Counted from the first letter of the stretch, positions 17,058 to 26,541 are shown. The stretch is DNA of 64,000 nucleotides from Bradyrhizobium icense (GCF_001693385.1 NZ_CP016428.1:5828001-5892000); one strand, 5' to 3'. Program-made: numbers and translations. Notes: generated by a model not told the origin, from the letters alone.

Positions 17058-19385
17058 TCAGGACGCCGCCCGCAATTCACGGGCAGCGGCGACCATATTG
17101 ATGAGCGCAGGACGCACCTCATCCCATCGGCGCGTTTTCAGGCCGCAATCGGGATTGATCCAGAGCTGCGCATCGGAAAGCCGCTGCCGCGCTAGCGCAA
17201 TGAGGCTCTTCATCTCGGCCGCGTCCGGCACGCGCGGCGAATGGATGTCGTAAACGCCGGGTCCGATCTCGTTCGGATATTTGTAGCTCTTGAAGGCGTC
17301 AAGCAGTTGCATCTTTGACCGCGACGTCTCGATCGAGATGACGTCGGCATCCATTGCCGCGATCGCATCGATGATGTCGTTGAACTCGGAATAACACATA
17401 TGGGTGTGGATCTGAGTCTCGTCGGCCACGCCCGACGAGCAAATGCGGAAGCTGTCTACGGCCCAGCCGAGGTAGGTCTTCCATTGTGACTTGCGCAGCG
17501 GCAATCCTTCTCGGAGCGCAGCCTCGTCAATCTGGATCATCATCGCACTGGACCTCTCGAGGTCGATCACCTCGTCACGGATCGCTAGCGCGATCTGACG
17601 GCATGCTTCGCTCCGTGGAATATCATCACGGACGAACGACCAGTTCAGGATCGTCACCGGTCCTGTCAGCATCGCCTTCAGTGGCTTCTTGGTCAGCGAT
17701 TGCGCGTAGCGCCACCACTCCACCGCCATCGGCTTCGGCCGGGAGACATCACCAAACAGGATGGGCGGCCGGACACAACGCGAGCCGTAGGACTGAACCC
17801 AACCATGCTTGGTGAATGCGAAGCCGGACAGCTGCTCGCCGAAATACTGCACCATGTCATTGCGCTCGAACTCGCCATGCACGAGAACGTCGAGACCGAT
17901 GTCTTCCTGCCAGCGCACCGCGCGTGCCGTCTCCTCTTTGAGAAACTGCTCGTATTGTGCGTCGCTCATCGTTCCCCGCGCATGGGCCGCGCGGGCGTTG
18001 CGAACTTCCGCCGTCTGCGGGAACGATCCGATCGTCGTCGTGGGAAATGTCGGCAATCCGAACCGCGCGCGCTGAACCTCGGCGCGCCGGGCGAAAGAAC
18101 TGCGACGGCGCCGCATGCCGTCATCGATTGCAGCCATCCGCTTGGCGACGTTCGCATTGTGAACGTTGGGCGACGTTTCGCGCGCGACGGCCGCGCCTTC
18201 TGAGGCCTCAAGTACATCCGCCGCTTCCTCCCAGCCTTTAGCCAGCACGCGCCCCAGCGTTGCGAGTTCTCCGATCTTCTGGACGGAGAAAGCGAGCCAG
18301 CTTTTCACATCGGGATCGAGATCGGCCTCGAGTTCGAGGTCGATCGGGACATGAAGCAGCGAGCATGAGGGTGCAATCTGCACGCGGTCCTTGCCGAGCT
18401 TTGCGATGGCAGGTTCGAGCTGGTCGAGCACCGCTGGAAGGTTCGAACGCCAGACATTGCGGCCATCGACGACGCCGAGAGAGAGGACAATATCCCTTCG
18501 AGCGTCGGCGACAATCGCGCTCAATTGCTCCGGGGCGCGGACCAGGTCGATGTGAAGGCCCGCGACCGGCAACGTCAAAGCGGTTTCCAGGTTGTCGCCG
18601 ATCGTTCCAAAATAGGTAGCGAGCATGATCTTGAGGTCGGGAACCTTCTTGGCCAGGTGGGCGTAGGTCCGGCGCAGCGCGTCGCGTGTGGCATCATCGA
18701 GGTCCAGGACCAGACATGGCTCGTCCAGCTGCACCCACTCGGCGCCCCTTAGGGTGAGTTCGCGGAGAACATCTATATAGACCGGCAGCAGCCTATCGAG
18801 GAGCAACAGCGGATCGAATGCAGGATCGGCGCTCTTGCCGAGCTTCAGAAAGGTGACCGGACCAACCAGCACCGGGCGCGTCTGACAACCCAGGCTTTTC
18901 GCTTCTTCATACTCCTCGATCGGCTTGCGAGAGGAAAGCGTGAAGGTCTGGTCCTTGTGATATTCCGGCACCATGTAGTGATAATTGGTGTCGAACCATT
19001 TGGTCATCTCCTGCGCTGCCGCGCCGTGCTCGGCGTGACCGCCATTCGCATCATGGTCATCGCGCTGTGCGCCCCGTGCCATCGCGAAGTAGGTCTTGAG
19101 CGAAACAGGGCCTGCGCTCCAACCGTAAATTTCCGGAATGGCACCGACCATCACGCTGGTATCGAGCACATGGTCATAAAGCGAGAAGTCATTTGAAGGA
19201 ATAAGGGTTACGCCGAGCGATTTCTGCCGCGCCCAGTTGGCGGCGCGAAGCGCAGCCGCAGCCTCAAGAAGCTGCGTTTCGTCAGACTTTCCGGCCCAAT
19301 AGCTCTCGAGCGCGAGTTTGAGTTCGCGGCGCGGACCGATGCGCGGCGTGCCGAGGGTAGCGACAGGAATCGAGAGAAGAGACAT
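17058..19385 (-). CDS. metE: Cobalamin-independent methionine synthase
   Basis: A 775-residue MetE that transfers the methyl group of 5-methyltetrahydrofolate (polyglutamate form) to homocysteine in the cytoplasm. Both barrels are present: the N-terminal half begins near LGTPRIGPRRELKLALESYW, and the catalytic half has FPTTTIGSFPQTAEVR. Zinc-binding residues are visible in HTHMCYSEFNDIIDAI and in NPDCGLKTR. The ATG at 19385 fits the family N-terminus. It is preceded by a cobalamin riboswitch, so expression should fall when B12 is present, as expected for the B12-free isozyme. Confidence 0.96.
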   Translation of the reverse strand: MSLLSIPVATLGTPRIGPRRELKLALESYWAGKSDETQLLEAAAALRAANWARQKSLGVTLIPSNDFSLYDHVLDTSVMVGAIPEIYGWSAGPVSLKTYFAMARGAQRDDHDANGGHAEHGAAAQEMTKWFDTNYHYMVPEYHKDQTFTLSSRKPIEEYEEAKSLGCQTRPVLVGPVTFLKLGKSADPAFDPLLLLDRLLPVYIDVLRELTLRGAEWVQLDEPCLVLDLDDATRDALRRTYAHLAKKVPDLKIMLATYFGTIGDNLETALTLPVAGLHIDLVRAPEQLSAIVADARRDIVLSLGVVDGRNVWRSNLPAVLDQLEPAIAKLGKDRVQIAPSCSLLHVPIDLELEADLDPDVKSWLAFSVQKIGELATLGRVLAKGWEEAADVLEASEGAAVARETSPNVHNANVAKRMAAIDDGMRRRRSSFARRAEVQRARFGLPTFPTTTIGSFPQTAEVRNARAAHARGTMSDAQYEQFLKEETARAVRWQEDIGLDVLVHGEFERNDMVQYFGEQLSGFAFTKHGWVQSYGSRCVRPPILFGDVSRPKPMAVEWWRYAQSLTKKPLKAMLTGPVTILNWSFVRDDIPRSEACRQIALAIRDEVIDLERSSAMMIQIDEAALREGLPLRKSQWKTYLGWAVDSFRICSSGVADETQIHTHMCYSEFNDIIDAIAAMDADVISIETSRSKMQLLDAFKSYKYPNEIGPGVYDIHSPRVPDAAEMKSLIALARQRLSDAQLWINPDCGLKTRRWDEVRPALINMVAAARELRAAS

Positions 19386-19492
19386 AGCTTCAACCCCATG
19401 TTGGGAGCAAAGGCCATGGCGGACGCGTGCAGAAAAAGCCGCCGAAGCGGCAACTGCTTGGCGCACCACCGGGACACCCCGCCCGTGGACGA

Positions 19493-19690
19493 ATATGTTG
19501 TCGGGCCAGGTCTCCTGGCTCGCGGGTCGTCGCTGCTGTCCGGCCTTCCCAAAGCCGCGCGGCTTCAGTGACTTCTATTGGACAGCGGCTCGCCGCTTAC
19601 AGTTGCGGGGGCAGCGCCGGCATCGCACCGGCTTCCCTCTTAGCTCCGGATCAATCCGGAGAACCTCGACATCTCCGATTACCTGCAAGA
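19493..19690 (-). ncRNA. Cobalamin riboswitch in the metE leader
   Basis: Read on the minus strand, the leader has the conserved B12-element core: GCCGGTGCGATGCCGGC, then GCTGCCCCCGCAACTGTAAG at about 19593-19616. About 70 bases later comes the closing part GCCAGGAGACCTGGC (19505-19519), followed by CCGACA. It ends about 110 bases before the metE ATG. Binding of adenosylcobalamin should switch metE off. Confidence 0.92.
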
Positions 19691-19744
19691 GGACCGTTCC
19701 GTCAACCTCTCGATAATTACCTGTGAGGTTCTCGGGAGCGATCG

Positions 19745-20085
19745 TCTGGACAACGGAGGCATCTAGCGCCTCGTCGTCGTGCGGCCCGATCCTCGCATAG
19801 AGTTCGGTGCGCGTCTGGATTCGATCGACAATCTTGTGGGTGCCGCGGTCGCGCGATCGCAGCTTACAGATCTTCCTGCGCCTTGTTCGCCACCCGCAGC
19901 GCAGGACACCGGCCAGATCACCATTGAATAATTACCTCGAATTCTGCCGCCGCAAAGCAACGGCGTCTTGCCGAAGGCCGTCATGTTGGCGAGCAGCGGC
20001 ACGCCCGGCATCCGCTCGGCAAAGGCACGAACATTTCCGCGGTGTTGAGCGCGCCGGGAAAATCGGTAGGCGCCCGCCTCCAACT
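19745..20085 (-). pseudogene. Methylisocitrate lyase (prpB) C-terminal remnant
   Basis: Two frames on the minus strand together give recognisable PrpB sequence. One reads VPLLANMTAFGKTPLL, followed after a gap by YSMVIWPVS. The other reads RIQTRTELYARIGPHDDEALDASVV, near the family C-terminus. Frameshifts and deletions separate the pieces and no start remains. The intact enzyme cleaves 2-methylisocitrate in propionate degradation. The remnant abuts the metE riboswitch. Confidence 0.7.
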
Positions 20086-20869
20086 CTGCACGCGCTTATG
20101 TGCTGTATCGCGAGGCACACCCATATCTTGCCGAAACTACTGTCGCATCGCCGTACCCATGCGGTGACGTAGCCATTGCCCGATGGTGGCCAACTGCGCG
20201 CATATCTTCCCCTGCATCCGCTCCGCGACCACCTAGGCCAAAAACGCCCGTTCAGGCATGACTGCCGCATCACCTTCCAGGCCCTTGCTTGAAAGTTACC
20301 GGCAACCCCGATCTCGCGGCCTTCGAGCGGCATGTCATCCATTCCGTCGTCTGGGACTTGAACCGTCCACCGTCGCACTCCGAAACGACCATTCTGCCCG
20401 CGCCATATTCCGCGTAACGCTTCGTCAGTTGCAGGCCTTGGAGCAGACATCGGCAGTGCTTGCGGCTTGGCTGTCGGCCTGGGACCAGCTCGGTCCGGCG
20501 GACGCCGACGACCCATCGATGCGCTACATTGACATTCCTATCGGCCTGTAGCTGCTCAAGATTCTGAACTCGCAGTGTACGTTACGTACAGACCATAATA
20601 GATCACCGAAACCCGTGATGAGGGTCGCCGAGATGACCATCCCGCCTGAACAACGAAGGGAAACGGTGACCTCCCTAGGCATCCGGGCTTATCGCGGTAG
20701 ACCGACCGATACGTTGAGCTGCACGCTGCGTCCAGTTGATCATCTTTGCACAAAAGATGCGACACATGCACAAAAATCACCGCCAAACGGCGCAAGAACT
20801 CGAGTATTCGATCATTTGTTCGCGCGACTAGAGACGACTAAAACGGCATCTCGTAACACTGATGTTCTC
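20086..20869. other. Eroded region, no intact gene
   Basis: About 780 bp upstream of the prpB remnant. Frames are open in places, but none resembles a family. The near-palindrome TGTACGTTACGTACA occurs at about 20575-20590. I saw no RNA gene or mobile element. Confidence 0.4.
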
Positions 20870-20986
20870 ACAAGCTTGGAGTTCTCGGTGAGTGATCGAT
20901 CTACTCATCTCGATGCTCCTTCAGCGGCCCCTTGGGGCGTTTCCTCCCTGACTTGGCCGCGCGTAATGTTCGCGCGGCCTTTTTTC
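20870..20986 (+). ncRNA. Candidate trans-acting sRNA ending in an intrinsic terminator
   Basis: A compact non-coding stretch ends in a perfect rho-independent terminator. Just before it is a pyrimidine-rich segment, GTTTCCTCCCTGAC, complementary to ribosome-binding sites. The short stem GGCCCCTTGGGGC precedes that. Anti-Shine-Dalgarno loops next to a terminator are typical of alphaproteobacterial sRNAs such as the AbcR family. The 5' end is a guess, and no protein gene upstream would need this terminator. Confidence 0.42.
20955..20985 (+). terminator. Rho-independent terminator
   Basis: A nine-base perfect stem, GGCCGCGCG / CGCGCGGCC, with loop TAATGTT, followed directly by six T residues. 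The T-run is on the plus strand, so it ends rightward transcription. It is the clearest intrinsic terminator I saw in the window. Confidence 0.9.
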
Positions 20987-21312
20987 TGCATCCAGCAAGA
21001 GATTGACTTGCAGGATTCAATGGGCTTTGAACGCAAAAACGCATGGTGCGAGTAGGTTCTCGCGCGGGGTCATTAGCTCCAATTTTCGATTTGATTTCGA
21101 GAAGAGGACGCTTCCGCAAGGCCGGTGATTGACGTCTTCGTAATGTAATAAGCCGCCTCCGCGTCTTCGGGCGAGCGGCTCTGCAAGAAAGGTTGCGGTC
21201 GGTATCTTCAAGCGGACTCCAGAGCGTCGCTCATGTATATCGAGTTCACGACTCGGCCACATCCAATCAACGGTGAGCCGCCAGATCCGTCGGAATACTT
21301 CCAGACGACCAA

Positions 21313-21468
21313 TTAGTTTGGTCGTGCTTTGTCATCTGAGACCGTCGGTCTCATCCGTCTGTCATACCGTTCCGCTAGATCCAGCAGCCTTTTTCTGGTG
21401 AAAGGGTCTGCCTTGTCCGCTAGATCGCGAATGATCTGGGCCCGGTCCTTTAAAAATTGCTCATCCAC
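21313..21468 (-). CDS. Small conserved-looking hypothetical protein
   Basis: A 51-residue protein starting at GTG 21468 with AGGTG upstream. The sequence DEQFLKDRAQIIRDLADKADPFTRKRLLDLAERYDRR is a pair of charged helices. It resembles a group of short Bradyrhizobium proteins of unknown function. The open frame extends further upstream, but that part is not family-like. It stands alone in an eroded region. Confidence 0.55.
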   Translation of the reverse strand: MDEQFLKDRAQIIRDLADKADPFTRKRLLDLAERYDRRMRPTVSDDKARPN

Positions 21469-21679
21469 GAAAACACCTATCCAGTGCAAGTTTCCATATC
21501 TCTTAGCACACTCAGTCGTTCGGTTCTCATCGGCTTTCCTTCCCTGCACCTTGGATCCACCCATGACATTAACGCTCTTGGGGGGTGGGACCGAGATGGT
21601 CCATTATAGGAATTTCGCAATTGACCAAGGCACGCACCATTCGACACGCTTGGCATCACCCTCGAGCTTCACGGCGTAG

Positions 21680-21977
21680 GCGCTAGAAGGAAGCCTCCGG
21701 CGTTCCGCCAGAAGCAAGGCGTGGGTCTGCCTGTGTGCGCGCAACCGCATCTAAGTTATAATTCCCATGGCCATGCTGACCGGCACTGTGTTGCCGAGCC
21801 CAGGCAGACGTTGCCAACGCTATCTCCGACCAGGATGACTTCGACGGTGGGGTCCGCGAAACGTGCCGTACCAGCGTCGTACGCGGTGGCCCAGGCGACA
21901 CGACGTCCCTTCACCGTCCACCGCTGCAGCATTGGAGTCGCGACACGTTCAAGAGGCTGCTCTGAACTGTGACTCAT
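21680..21977 (-). pseudogene. panB: Ketopantoate hydroxymethyltransferase (panB) 5' remnant
   Basis: The frame from the ATG at 21977 gives TPMLQRWTVKGRRVAWATAY, then DAGTARFADPTVEVILVGDSVGNVCLG. This is the PanB N-terminus including the conserved GDS block. The homologous frame then shifts (NTVPVSMAMG in a second frame, DAVARTQADPRL in a third) and the gene ends within about 100 codons, where PanB needs about 270. PanB makes ketopantoate for pantothenate synthesis. The intact panD in the nearby bio operon suggests a former pan gene set on this island. Confidence 0.75.
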
Positions 21978-22160
21978 TTTAGATCTCGATCGATCGCTTG
22001 CCCCGTATCCCTGCAGTCAGTGCTTCCTATGGAAGTCGAGAGAAAACTGTCAATGGTAGGAAGAACGATCTCGTCTCCAAAATTGGTGACCTACGCCCAA
22101 ACGTTAACAGTCGCGCATCCATCTCTGTCGCTAGTTCCCTGCGCCGCGTCCGGGGACTGC

Positions 22161-22358
22161 TCACGAAGGCTCCTGTTCCGACGCTGACGGATCCAGCAAA
22201 CCAAACGGGATCCAGGCCAGAAACGGCCAGAAGAAATAGAAGAATGCGACCGCTGGATACGGCGCGGTCAACCTAATTTCGTCGCGCGACAGGTCAGCCG
22301 CAGCACGCTTGTTCATCCTGTAAGCAGTAAAGTCGATGATTGTTGCCGTCTCTGTCAC
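22161..22358 (-). CDS. Small membrane protein, hypothetical
   Basis: A 65-residue protein. The N-terminus TATIIDFTAYRMNKRAAADLSRDEI is polar, and the C-terminus has one aromatic-rich membrane helix (PYPAVAFFYFFWPFLAWIPFGLL). It resembles short Bradyrhizobium proteins that begin with a similar TATIIDF block. Function is unknown. It stands alone. Confidence 0.55.
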   Translation of the reverse strand: MTETATIIDFTAYRMNKRAAADLSRDEIRLTAPYPAVAFFYFFWPFLAWIPFGLLDPSASEQEPS

Positions 22359-22475
22359 TTGATACTTTCATGCTACTCTTTAACGCGTGACACCGAATTC
22401 TAGTGACAAGTTTTTCAACTCGGCTAATGCGCTTCTGCCCCGAGCCTGTCTCCCGCGGCGACTCAGTGCCACGTA

Positions 22476-22661
22476 TTAAGCCGCTCGCAACCAGCGAAGC
22501 CATTTGTGGTCGGCCTCCCGCCGCGCCTTGAAGCGGTCGACGCATTTCTGGGAACAAAGGGCCGTTCGCCAGCAGTAGTAGCGGATCAGTCCGAACTTTC
22601 CGCCGCACACCGCACAGCACCTCACTGAACCGTGGGAGGGAATATGTGAGCTGTTGCGCAT
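22476..22661 (-). CDS. Small cysteine-rich (zinc-ribbon-like) protein
   Basis: A 61-residue basic protein. It contains CCAVCGGKFGLIRYYCWRTALCSQKCVDRF, with cysteine pairs CAVC and CSQKC spaced like a treble-clef zinc finger. The tail KARREADHKWLRWLRAA is basic and aromatic. Similar short proteins occur in bradyrhizobial genomes, but the function is unknown. The ATG at 22661 is the first in frame. Confidence 0.6.
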   Translation of the reverse strand: MRNSSHIPSHGSVRCCAVCGGKFGLIRYYCWRTALCSQKCVDRFKARREADHKWLRWLRAA

Positions 22662-23416
22662 TTTCGCCTCCTGTCGGCGTTAGGTGGATAGCCCCTGCAC
22701 TTTCCTCGCCTCAGCACCACGCCCGGACGTGAAATGCCGCGTCGGCGATGCCAAGTCTCCCGGCAGGTACGGGCACTGGGCGCAAGAGTTTGACGCTCAT
22801 ATGCGCCTCCTTCGTGAAGCGACGGTTCAATCGGAGTACTTCGCTGAGATTTCCAATTTGTAACGAATATATTTGTCTTGATTAATGCAATGAGCGGGGC
22901 GTTGGCGGTGAAATCCTGCGATCGAACGACTTCCTTCGACGGATTTCAACTACCCGAGCTGAGGGGGTGCAGCACTCGCCCGATCTCGTCGCTGCGACGT
23001 CATCCTTTCGCGCTGTCAAAGGTCGGCAATCCGATTTTTACCTCCAGCTGCTCGAAATGCATGTCACTGTGGGCTGGGTAAGATGTAGATTTTGCGGCTG
23101 CCTTGGGGAGCCGAGGTGTTCGCGTTCCTCATAAGAACGTGCGGAGACGTTTTGACCGCGGACCATCGAATAAGAACTTCTCAGCCGCGCTTTCCTCATG
23201 GGGAGCGTCTTTGGGTCGCGCTGCCGTGCACCCTGTGGGAGCGCTGCCAGGAACACTAGCAGAATTCACGCCATCTACGTTTGGTATCTGGTGTATCAGC
23301 AACACTCTCTCAGATCGGTTCTAAGCTTGCTGTAGATTGATATTCAGCTAGATAAGGATCGCCCAAGCGCCAAAACGGTTAAAAGCTGCTAGTGGCTACA
23401 CGCACCAAGCGCATCC
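22662..23416. other. Intergenic region, no gene recognised
   Basis: About 750 bp before the end of bioA. Short frames are open on both strands, but none has family features or a clear ribosome site. The DNA looks richer in A and T than the fix block. Confidence 0.45.
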
Positions 23417-24679
23417 TCAAGCCAGCGCATCAGCAGAATCCTTGATGGCGGCATAGATTTGGTCAAGATCTGTCGCCGTGACGCAATAAGGCGGCATCAC
23501 ATAGATCGTGTTGCCGAGTGGCCGCAGCAGCAGATTCCGGGCTTTAAAGAATGCCTGAAGCTTCGGACCGATGCCCGCGAGATAGCCCGCATCATTCCTT
23601 TTCAGATCGAGTGCTGTGATGGTTCCGGTCCGACGAACGTTTGCAAAGCGCGGATCAGCGCGGAATGGCTCAATTGCCTGCTCTTGCATTGTGGCGACCG
23701 ATGCCACGCGTTGGCGCGTTTCCCGATCTTGCCAGATATCCAGGTTGGCCTTTGCGGCGGCGCAGGCCACTGGATTGGCGGTATATGAACTCGAATGAAA
23801 GAACGTACGCGTACGTTCTTTCGAATAATGAGCGTCAAAAATATCCGCGCGGCAGATTGTTACCGCGAGCGGAAGCGCCCCTCCCGTGAGGCCCTTCGAA
23901 TAGCAGGCAATATCGGGCGTCACATTGGCCTGCTCGCAGGCGAATAAGGTTCCGGTACGGCCCCAGCCCGTCATGACCTCGTCGGCAATGAACAGGACGT
24001 CAAAGGCCTCGCAGATCCGCTTCATCTCTCTTAGCACCCAGGCGGGGTACATCAGCATTCCGCCCGCGCCCAGTATCAGAGGCTCCACAATAAAGGCGGC
24101 TGGCATTTCGTTTCGACATGCAGACTCCAGCGCATCTAGCGTCGCTTGTTCATGACCTCTCGCGGGGAACGGGATTGAAGTAACGTCGAACAGCAGGGGC
24201 CCGTACACCGCATTGAACACGCCTCGGACACCGACCGACATCGCCCCAATCGTGTCGCCGTGATAGGAATGTTGCATCACGACAATGCGTACTCGTTGCT
24301 TGCCGACGTTATGCCAATAGCCGAGTGCCATTTTTAAGGCTACTTCCACACTCGTCGAACCACTGTCAGAAAAGAAGACATGGTCGAGGCCACGGGGCGC
24401 GAGCTTCAAAAGTAGCGCCGCAACCTCCTCGGCCGGATCGTGGGTGTAACCGGCGAAGATCATCTGGTTGAGCTTGCCTGCCTGTTTCTGAATCGCGCGT
24501 ACGATATGTGGATGGCAATGACCATGGGTCACGACCCACCAGGATGAGATTGCATCTATGATACGGCGACCATCCGCGGTGTGGAGATAAGCGCCGTCAC
24601 CACGCACGATCTTGATCATCTCATCCTGAAGCGCGTGTTGCGTGAACGGATGCCAGATCGGCGACTTCGTCTTTATCAT
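23417..24679 (-). CDS. bioA: Adenosylmethionine-8-amino-7-oxononanoate aminotransferase
   Basis: A 420-residue PLP enzyme that converts KAPA to DAPA, the third step of the bio genes here. Class III aminotransferase marks include SSWWVVTHGHCHPHI, the cofactor block IADEVMTGWGRTG and the PLP lysine in CYSKGLTGGALPLA. The ATG at 24679 overlaps the bioD stop in an ATGA junction, which fixes the start. It is the last gene of bioB-panD-bioF-bioD-bioA. A perfect 26-bp palindrome lies inside it at 23797-23822. Confidence 0.95.
   Translation of the reverse strand: MIKTKSPIWHPFTQHALQDEMIKIVRGDGAYLHTADGRRIIDAISSWWVVTHGHCHPHIVRAIQKQAGKLNQMIFAGYTHDPAEEVAALLLKLAPRGLDHVFFSDSGSTSVEVALKMALGYWHNVGKQRVRIVVMQHSYHGDTIGAMSVGVRGVFNAVYGPLLFDVTSIPFPARGHEQATLDALESACRNEMPAAFIVEPLILGAGGMLMYPAWVLREMKRICEAFDVLFIADEVMTGWGRTGTLFACEQANVTPDIACYSKGLTGGALPLAVTICRADIFDAHYSKERTRTFFHSSSYTANPVACAAAKANLDIWQDRETRQRVASVATMQEQAIEPFRADPRFANVRRTGTITALDLKRNDAGYLAGIGPKLQAFFKARNLLLRPLGNTIYVMPPYCVTATDLDQIYAAIKDSADALA
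23797..23822. repeat. Perfect 26-bp palindrome inside bioA
   Basis: GAAAGAACGTACG is followed at once by its exact reverse complement, with no loop. The stretch encodes ERTRTFF in bioA, in a place where the family has similar residues, so the gene is not interrupted. No T-run follows. It may be chance, or a strong protein-binding or cruciform-forming site. Confidence 0.85.
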
Positions 24680-25308
24680 GGCTTGAAGTCCCAAGGGATA
24701 AACGAGTCTTTGAAGACTGCCTGCAGCGTGTTTGCCGTGAGAGGAGAAAGCCAAGGCAATCGCCCCAACCAACGCACGCGCCCGATTTCGCAAATTGCCC
24801 TCTCAGGCTCAAAATTTCGTTCGCCAATGAATGCAATTCCGAGAATGCGGATCTGGCGCTTTCGCAGAGCCTCTATCGACAGCAGCGCGTGATTGATTGT
24901 GCCAAGTCGTGTGCTTGCGCAAAGCACGACGGGAAGCCGCCAGCGCTCGAAGACGTCGACAAAAAGTGTGCCGCCACTCAGCGGGACCATTAGCCCGCCG
25001 GCGCCCTCGATCACGAGCGGGCGCTCCCCGCTGTCCGGCACATCGATCGCGTCTGTGTCGATGCGAACTCCGTCGATTTCGGCTGAGTAATGGGGCGAAG
25101 CGGGCGTTCGAAGGCGGTAAAGCTCCGGCACGATGCGATCGGGTGAGAGACTGCCCAGCCGCGCGACGAGCTCGCTATCGGTCTCTCCTTCGAGGCCGGC
25201 CTGAATCGGTTTCCAATAGTTCGCACCGAGGAGATTGGCGAGCCCTGCGGAAAAGACCGATTTCCCAATCCCGGTATCTGTGCCTGTCACCACGATCCGC
25301 TGAGTCAT
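24676..25308 (-). CDS. bioD: Dethiobiotin synthetase
   Basis: A 210-residue ATP-dependent carboxylase that closes the ureido ring of dethiobiotin from DAPA and CO2. The P-loop is GTDTGIGKS at the N-terminus. The block VIEGAGGLMVPL and the nucleotide-site segment STRLGTINHALLSIEAL are typical. The ATG at 25308 is chosen over one five codons upstream because it overlaps the bioF stop (ATGA). It is likewise coupled to bioA downstream. Confidence 0.94.
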   Translation of the reverse strand: MTQRIVVTGTDTGIGKSVFSAGLANLLGANYWKPIQAGLEGETDSELVARLGSLSPDRIVPELYRLRTPASPHYSAEIDGVRIDTDAIDVPDSGERPLVIEGAGGLMVPLSGGTLFVDVFERWRLPVVLCASTRLGTINHALLSIEALRKRQIRILGIAFIGERNFEPERAICEIGRVRWLGRLPWLSPLTANTLQAVFKDSFIPWDFKP

Positions 25309-26459
25309 CGCGAATCGCTCCACGTCTCTTCGACCAACGCATCAAGCATGTCGGATACATCATCTTCCCTGACGTTAAGCGTGAGTGAAATTCGCAATCG
25401 TGCCGTTCCCGCCGGCACGGTTGGCGGCCGGATTCCACGAATGTCGAAGCCGCGAGCCTGCATCGCCGATGCGAGCCGCATCGCGCGCGAGTTGTCGCCA
25501 ACGACATAGGGCACGACCTGTGAATTCGAAGGACTCGAGCGACCGCGCACGACGATCTCCCGATGTGTGAATGCGACCAGCTTGGCCAGACGCTGCTGAC
25601 GCTCAGGTTCCTCCCGCAGAATTGAGAGTGCCTCCCGCACGGCGACGGCCGTCAACGGTGGGGGCGCGGTGGCGAAGATAAACGGGCGACAGCGATTGAC
25701 CAAGAAGTCGCGCAGCACGCGTGTGCCGGTGACGAGCGCACCGGCAGCGCCCAGCGCCTTGCCGCAGGTATGAACGACCACGAGATTTTCGCGCCCCTCG
25801 TAGGGCGCGGTGAGGCCCCGTCCCTGCTCGCCGTAAACGCCTGTGGCATGAGCCTCATCCACGATGAGGAACGCGTCGTAACGATCCGCAAGCGCGACCA
25901 GATGTTTAAGCGGTGCGAAATCACCATCCATGCTGTAGAGGCTCTCGGCCACGATCCAGACGCGACCCGTTCCGCCCTTGGCCCGCCAGTCACGAATTGT
26001 GTCTTCGACTGACTGGGGATCGTTGTGGGCGCTGATCCGAAACTCGGCCCGGCCAGCTCGCGCGCCTTCATGAATACTCGCGTGCACGAGAGAATCGAGA
26101 ACAAGAAAATCGCCGCGCTGAGGCAGCGTTGTCAGGACAGCAAAATTTGCGAAATAACCGCCACTAAAGAAAAGCGCCGTCTCTGCCCCAAAGAACTGAG
26201 CTGCTTTTGCTTCGAGACTTTCGTGTTCCTCGCAATTGCCGCGCAGGAGCCGCGACCCGCCGGCTCCAACTGGTGTGCCGGCTTCGAGCGCGGACACGAC
26301 GGCCATTTTCATACGAGGCGCGCTCGCCAGCGCAAGGTAATCGTTCGAAGAAAAGTCGACGCCAGCGCGCGGCTTGAGGCAGCGCAGCCGGCCGTCTTCT
26401 TTTAAGGCATGCAGGGCCGTAACATAATTGGTCATTTTGGCCGCATGGGTCGAGTTCAT
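25305..26459 (-). CDS. bioF: 8-Amino-7-oxononanoate synthase
   Basis: A 384-residue PLP enzyme that condenses pimeloyl-thioester with alanine to give KAPA. Family marks are FSSNDYLALA, GAGGSRLLRGN, the cofactor block LIVDEAHATGVYG, and the PLP lysine in HTCGKALGAAGALVTG. Length is normal. It is 82 bp downstream of panD and overlaps bioD by four bases. Confidence 0.95.
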   Translation of the reverse strand: MNSTHAAKMTNYVTALHALKEDGRLRCLKPRAGVDFSSNDYLALASAPRMKMAVVSALEAGTPVGAGGSRLLRGNCEEHESLEAKAAQFFGAETALFFSGGYFANFAVLTTLPQRGDFLVLDSLVHASIHEGARAGRAEFRISAHNDPQSVEDTIRDWRAKGGTGRVWIVAESLYSMDGDFAPLKHLVALADRYDAFLIVDEAHATGVYGEQGRGLTAPYEGRENLVVVHTCGKALGAAGALVTGTRVLRDFLVNRCRPFIFATAPPPLTAVAVREALSILREEPERQQRLAKLVAFTHREIVVRGRSSPSNSQVVPYVVGDNSRAMRLASAMQARGFDIRGIRPPTVPAGTARLRISLTLNVREDDVSDMLDALVEETWSDSR

Positions 26460-26541
26460 CGTTCACTCCCAGGTCGCATTTATCGCGCAGAAATTCCATT
26501 GGCAGCCAAGAAAAAGGCTTCATCCATCGGCCTTCACGTTT

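Noticed and set aside
19630..19745. Apparent continuation of the prpB remnant into the riboswitch (NLTGNYREVDGTVLLQVIGD)
   Set aside because: Not like the PrpB C-terminus as I know it; the sequence there is better explained as the RNA element and its leader.
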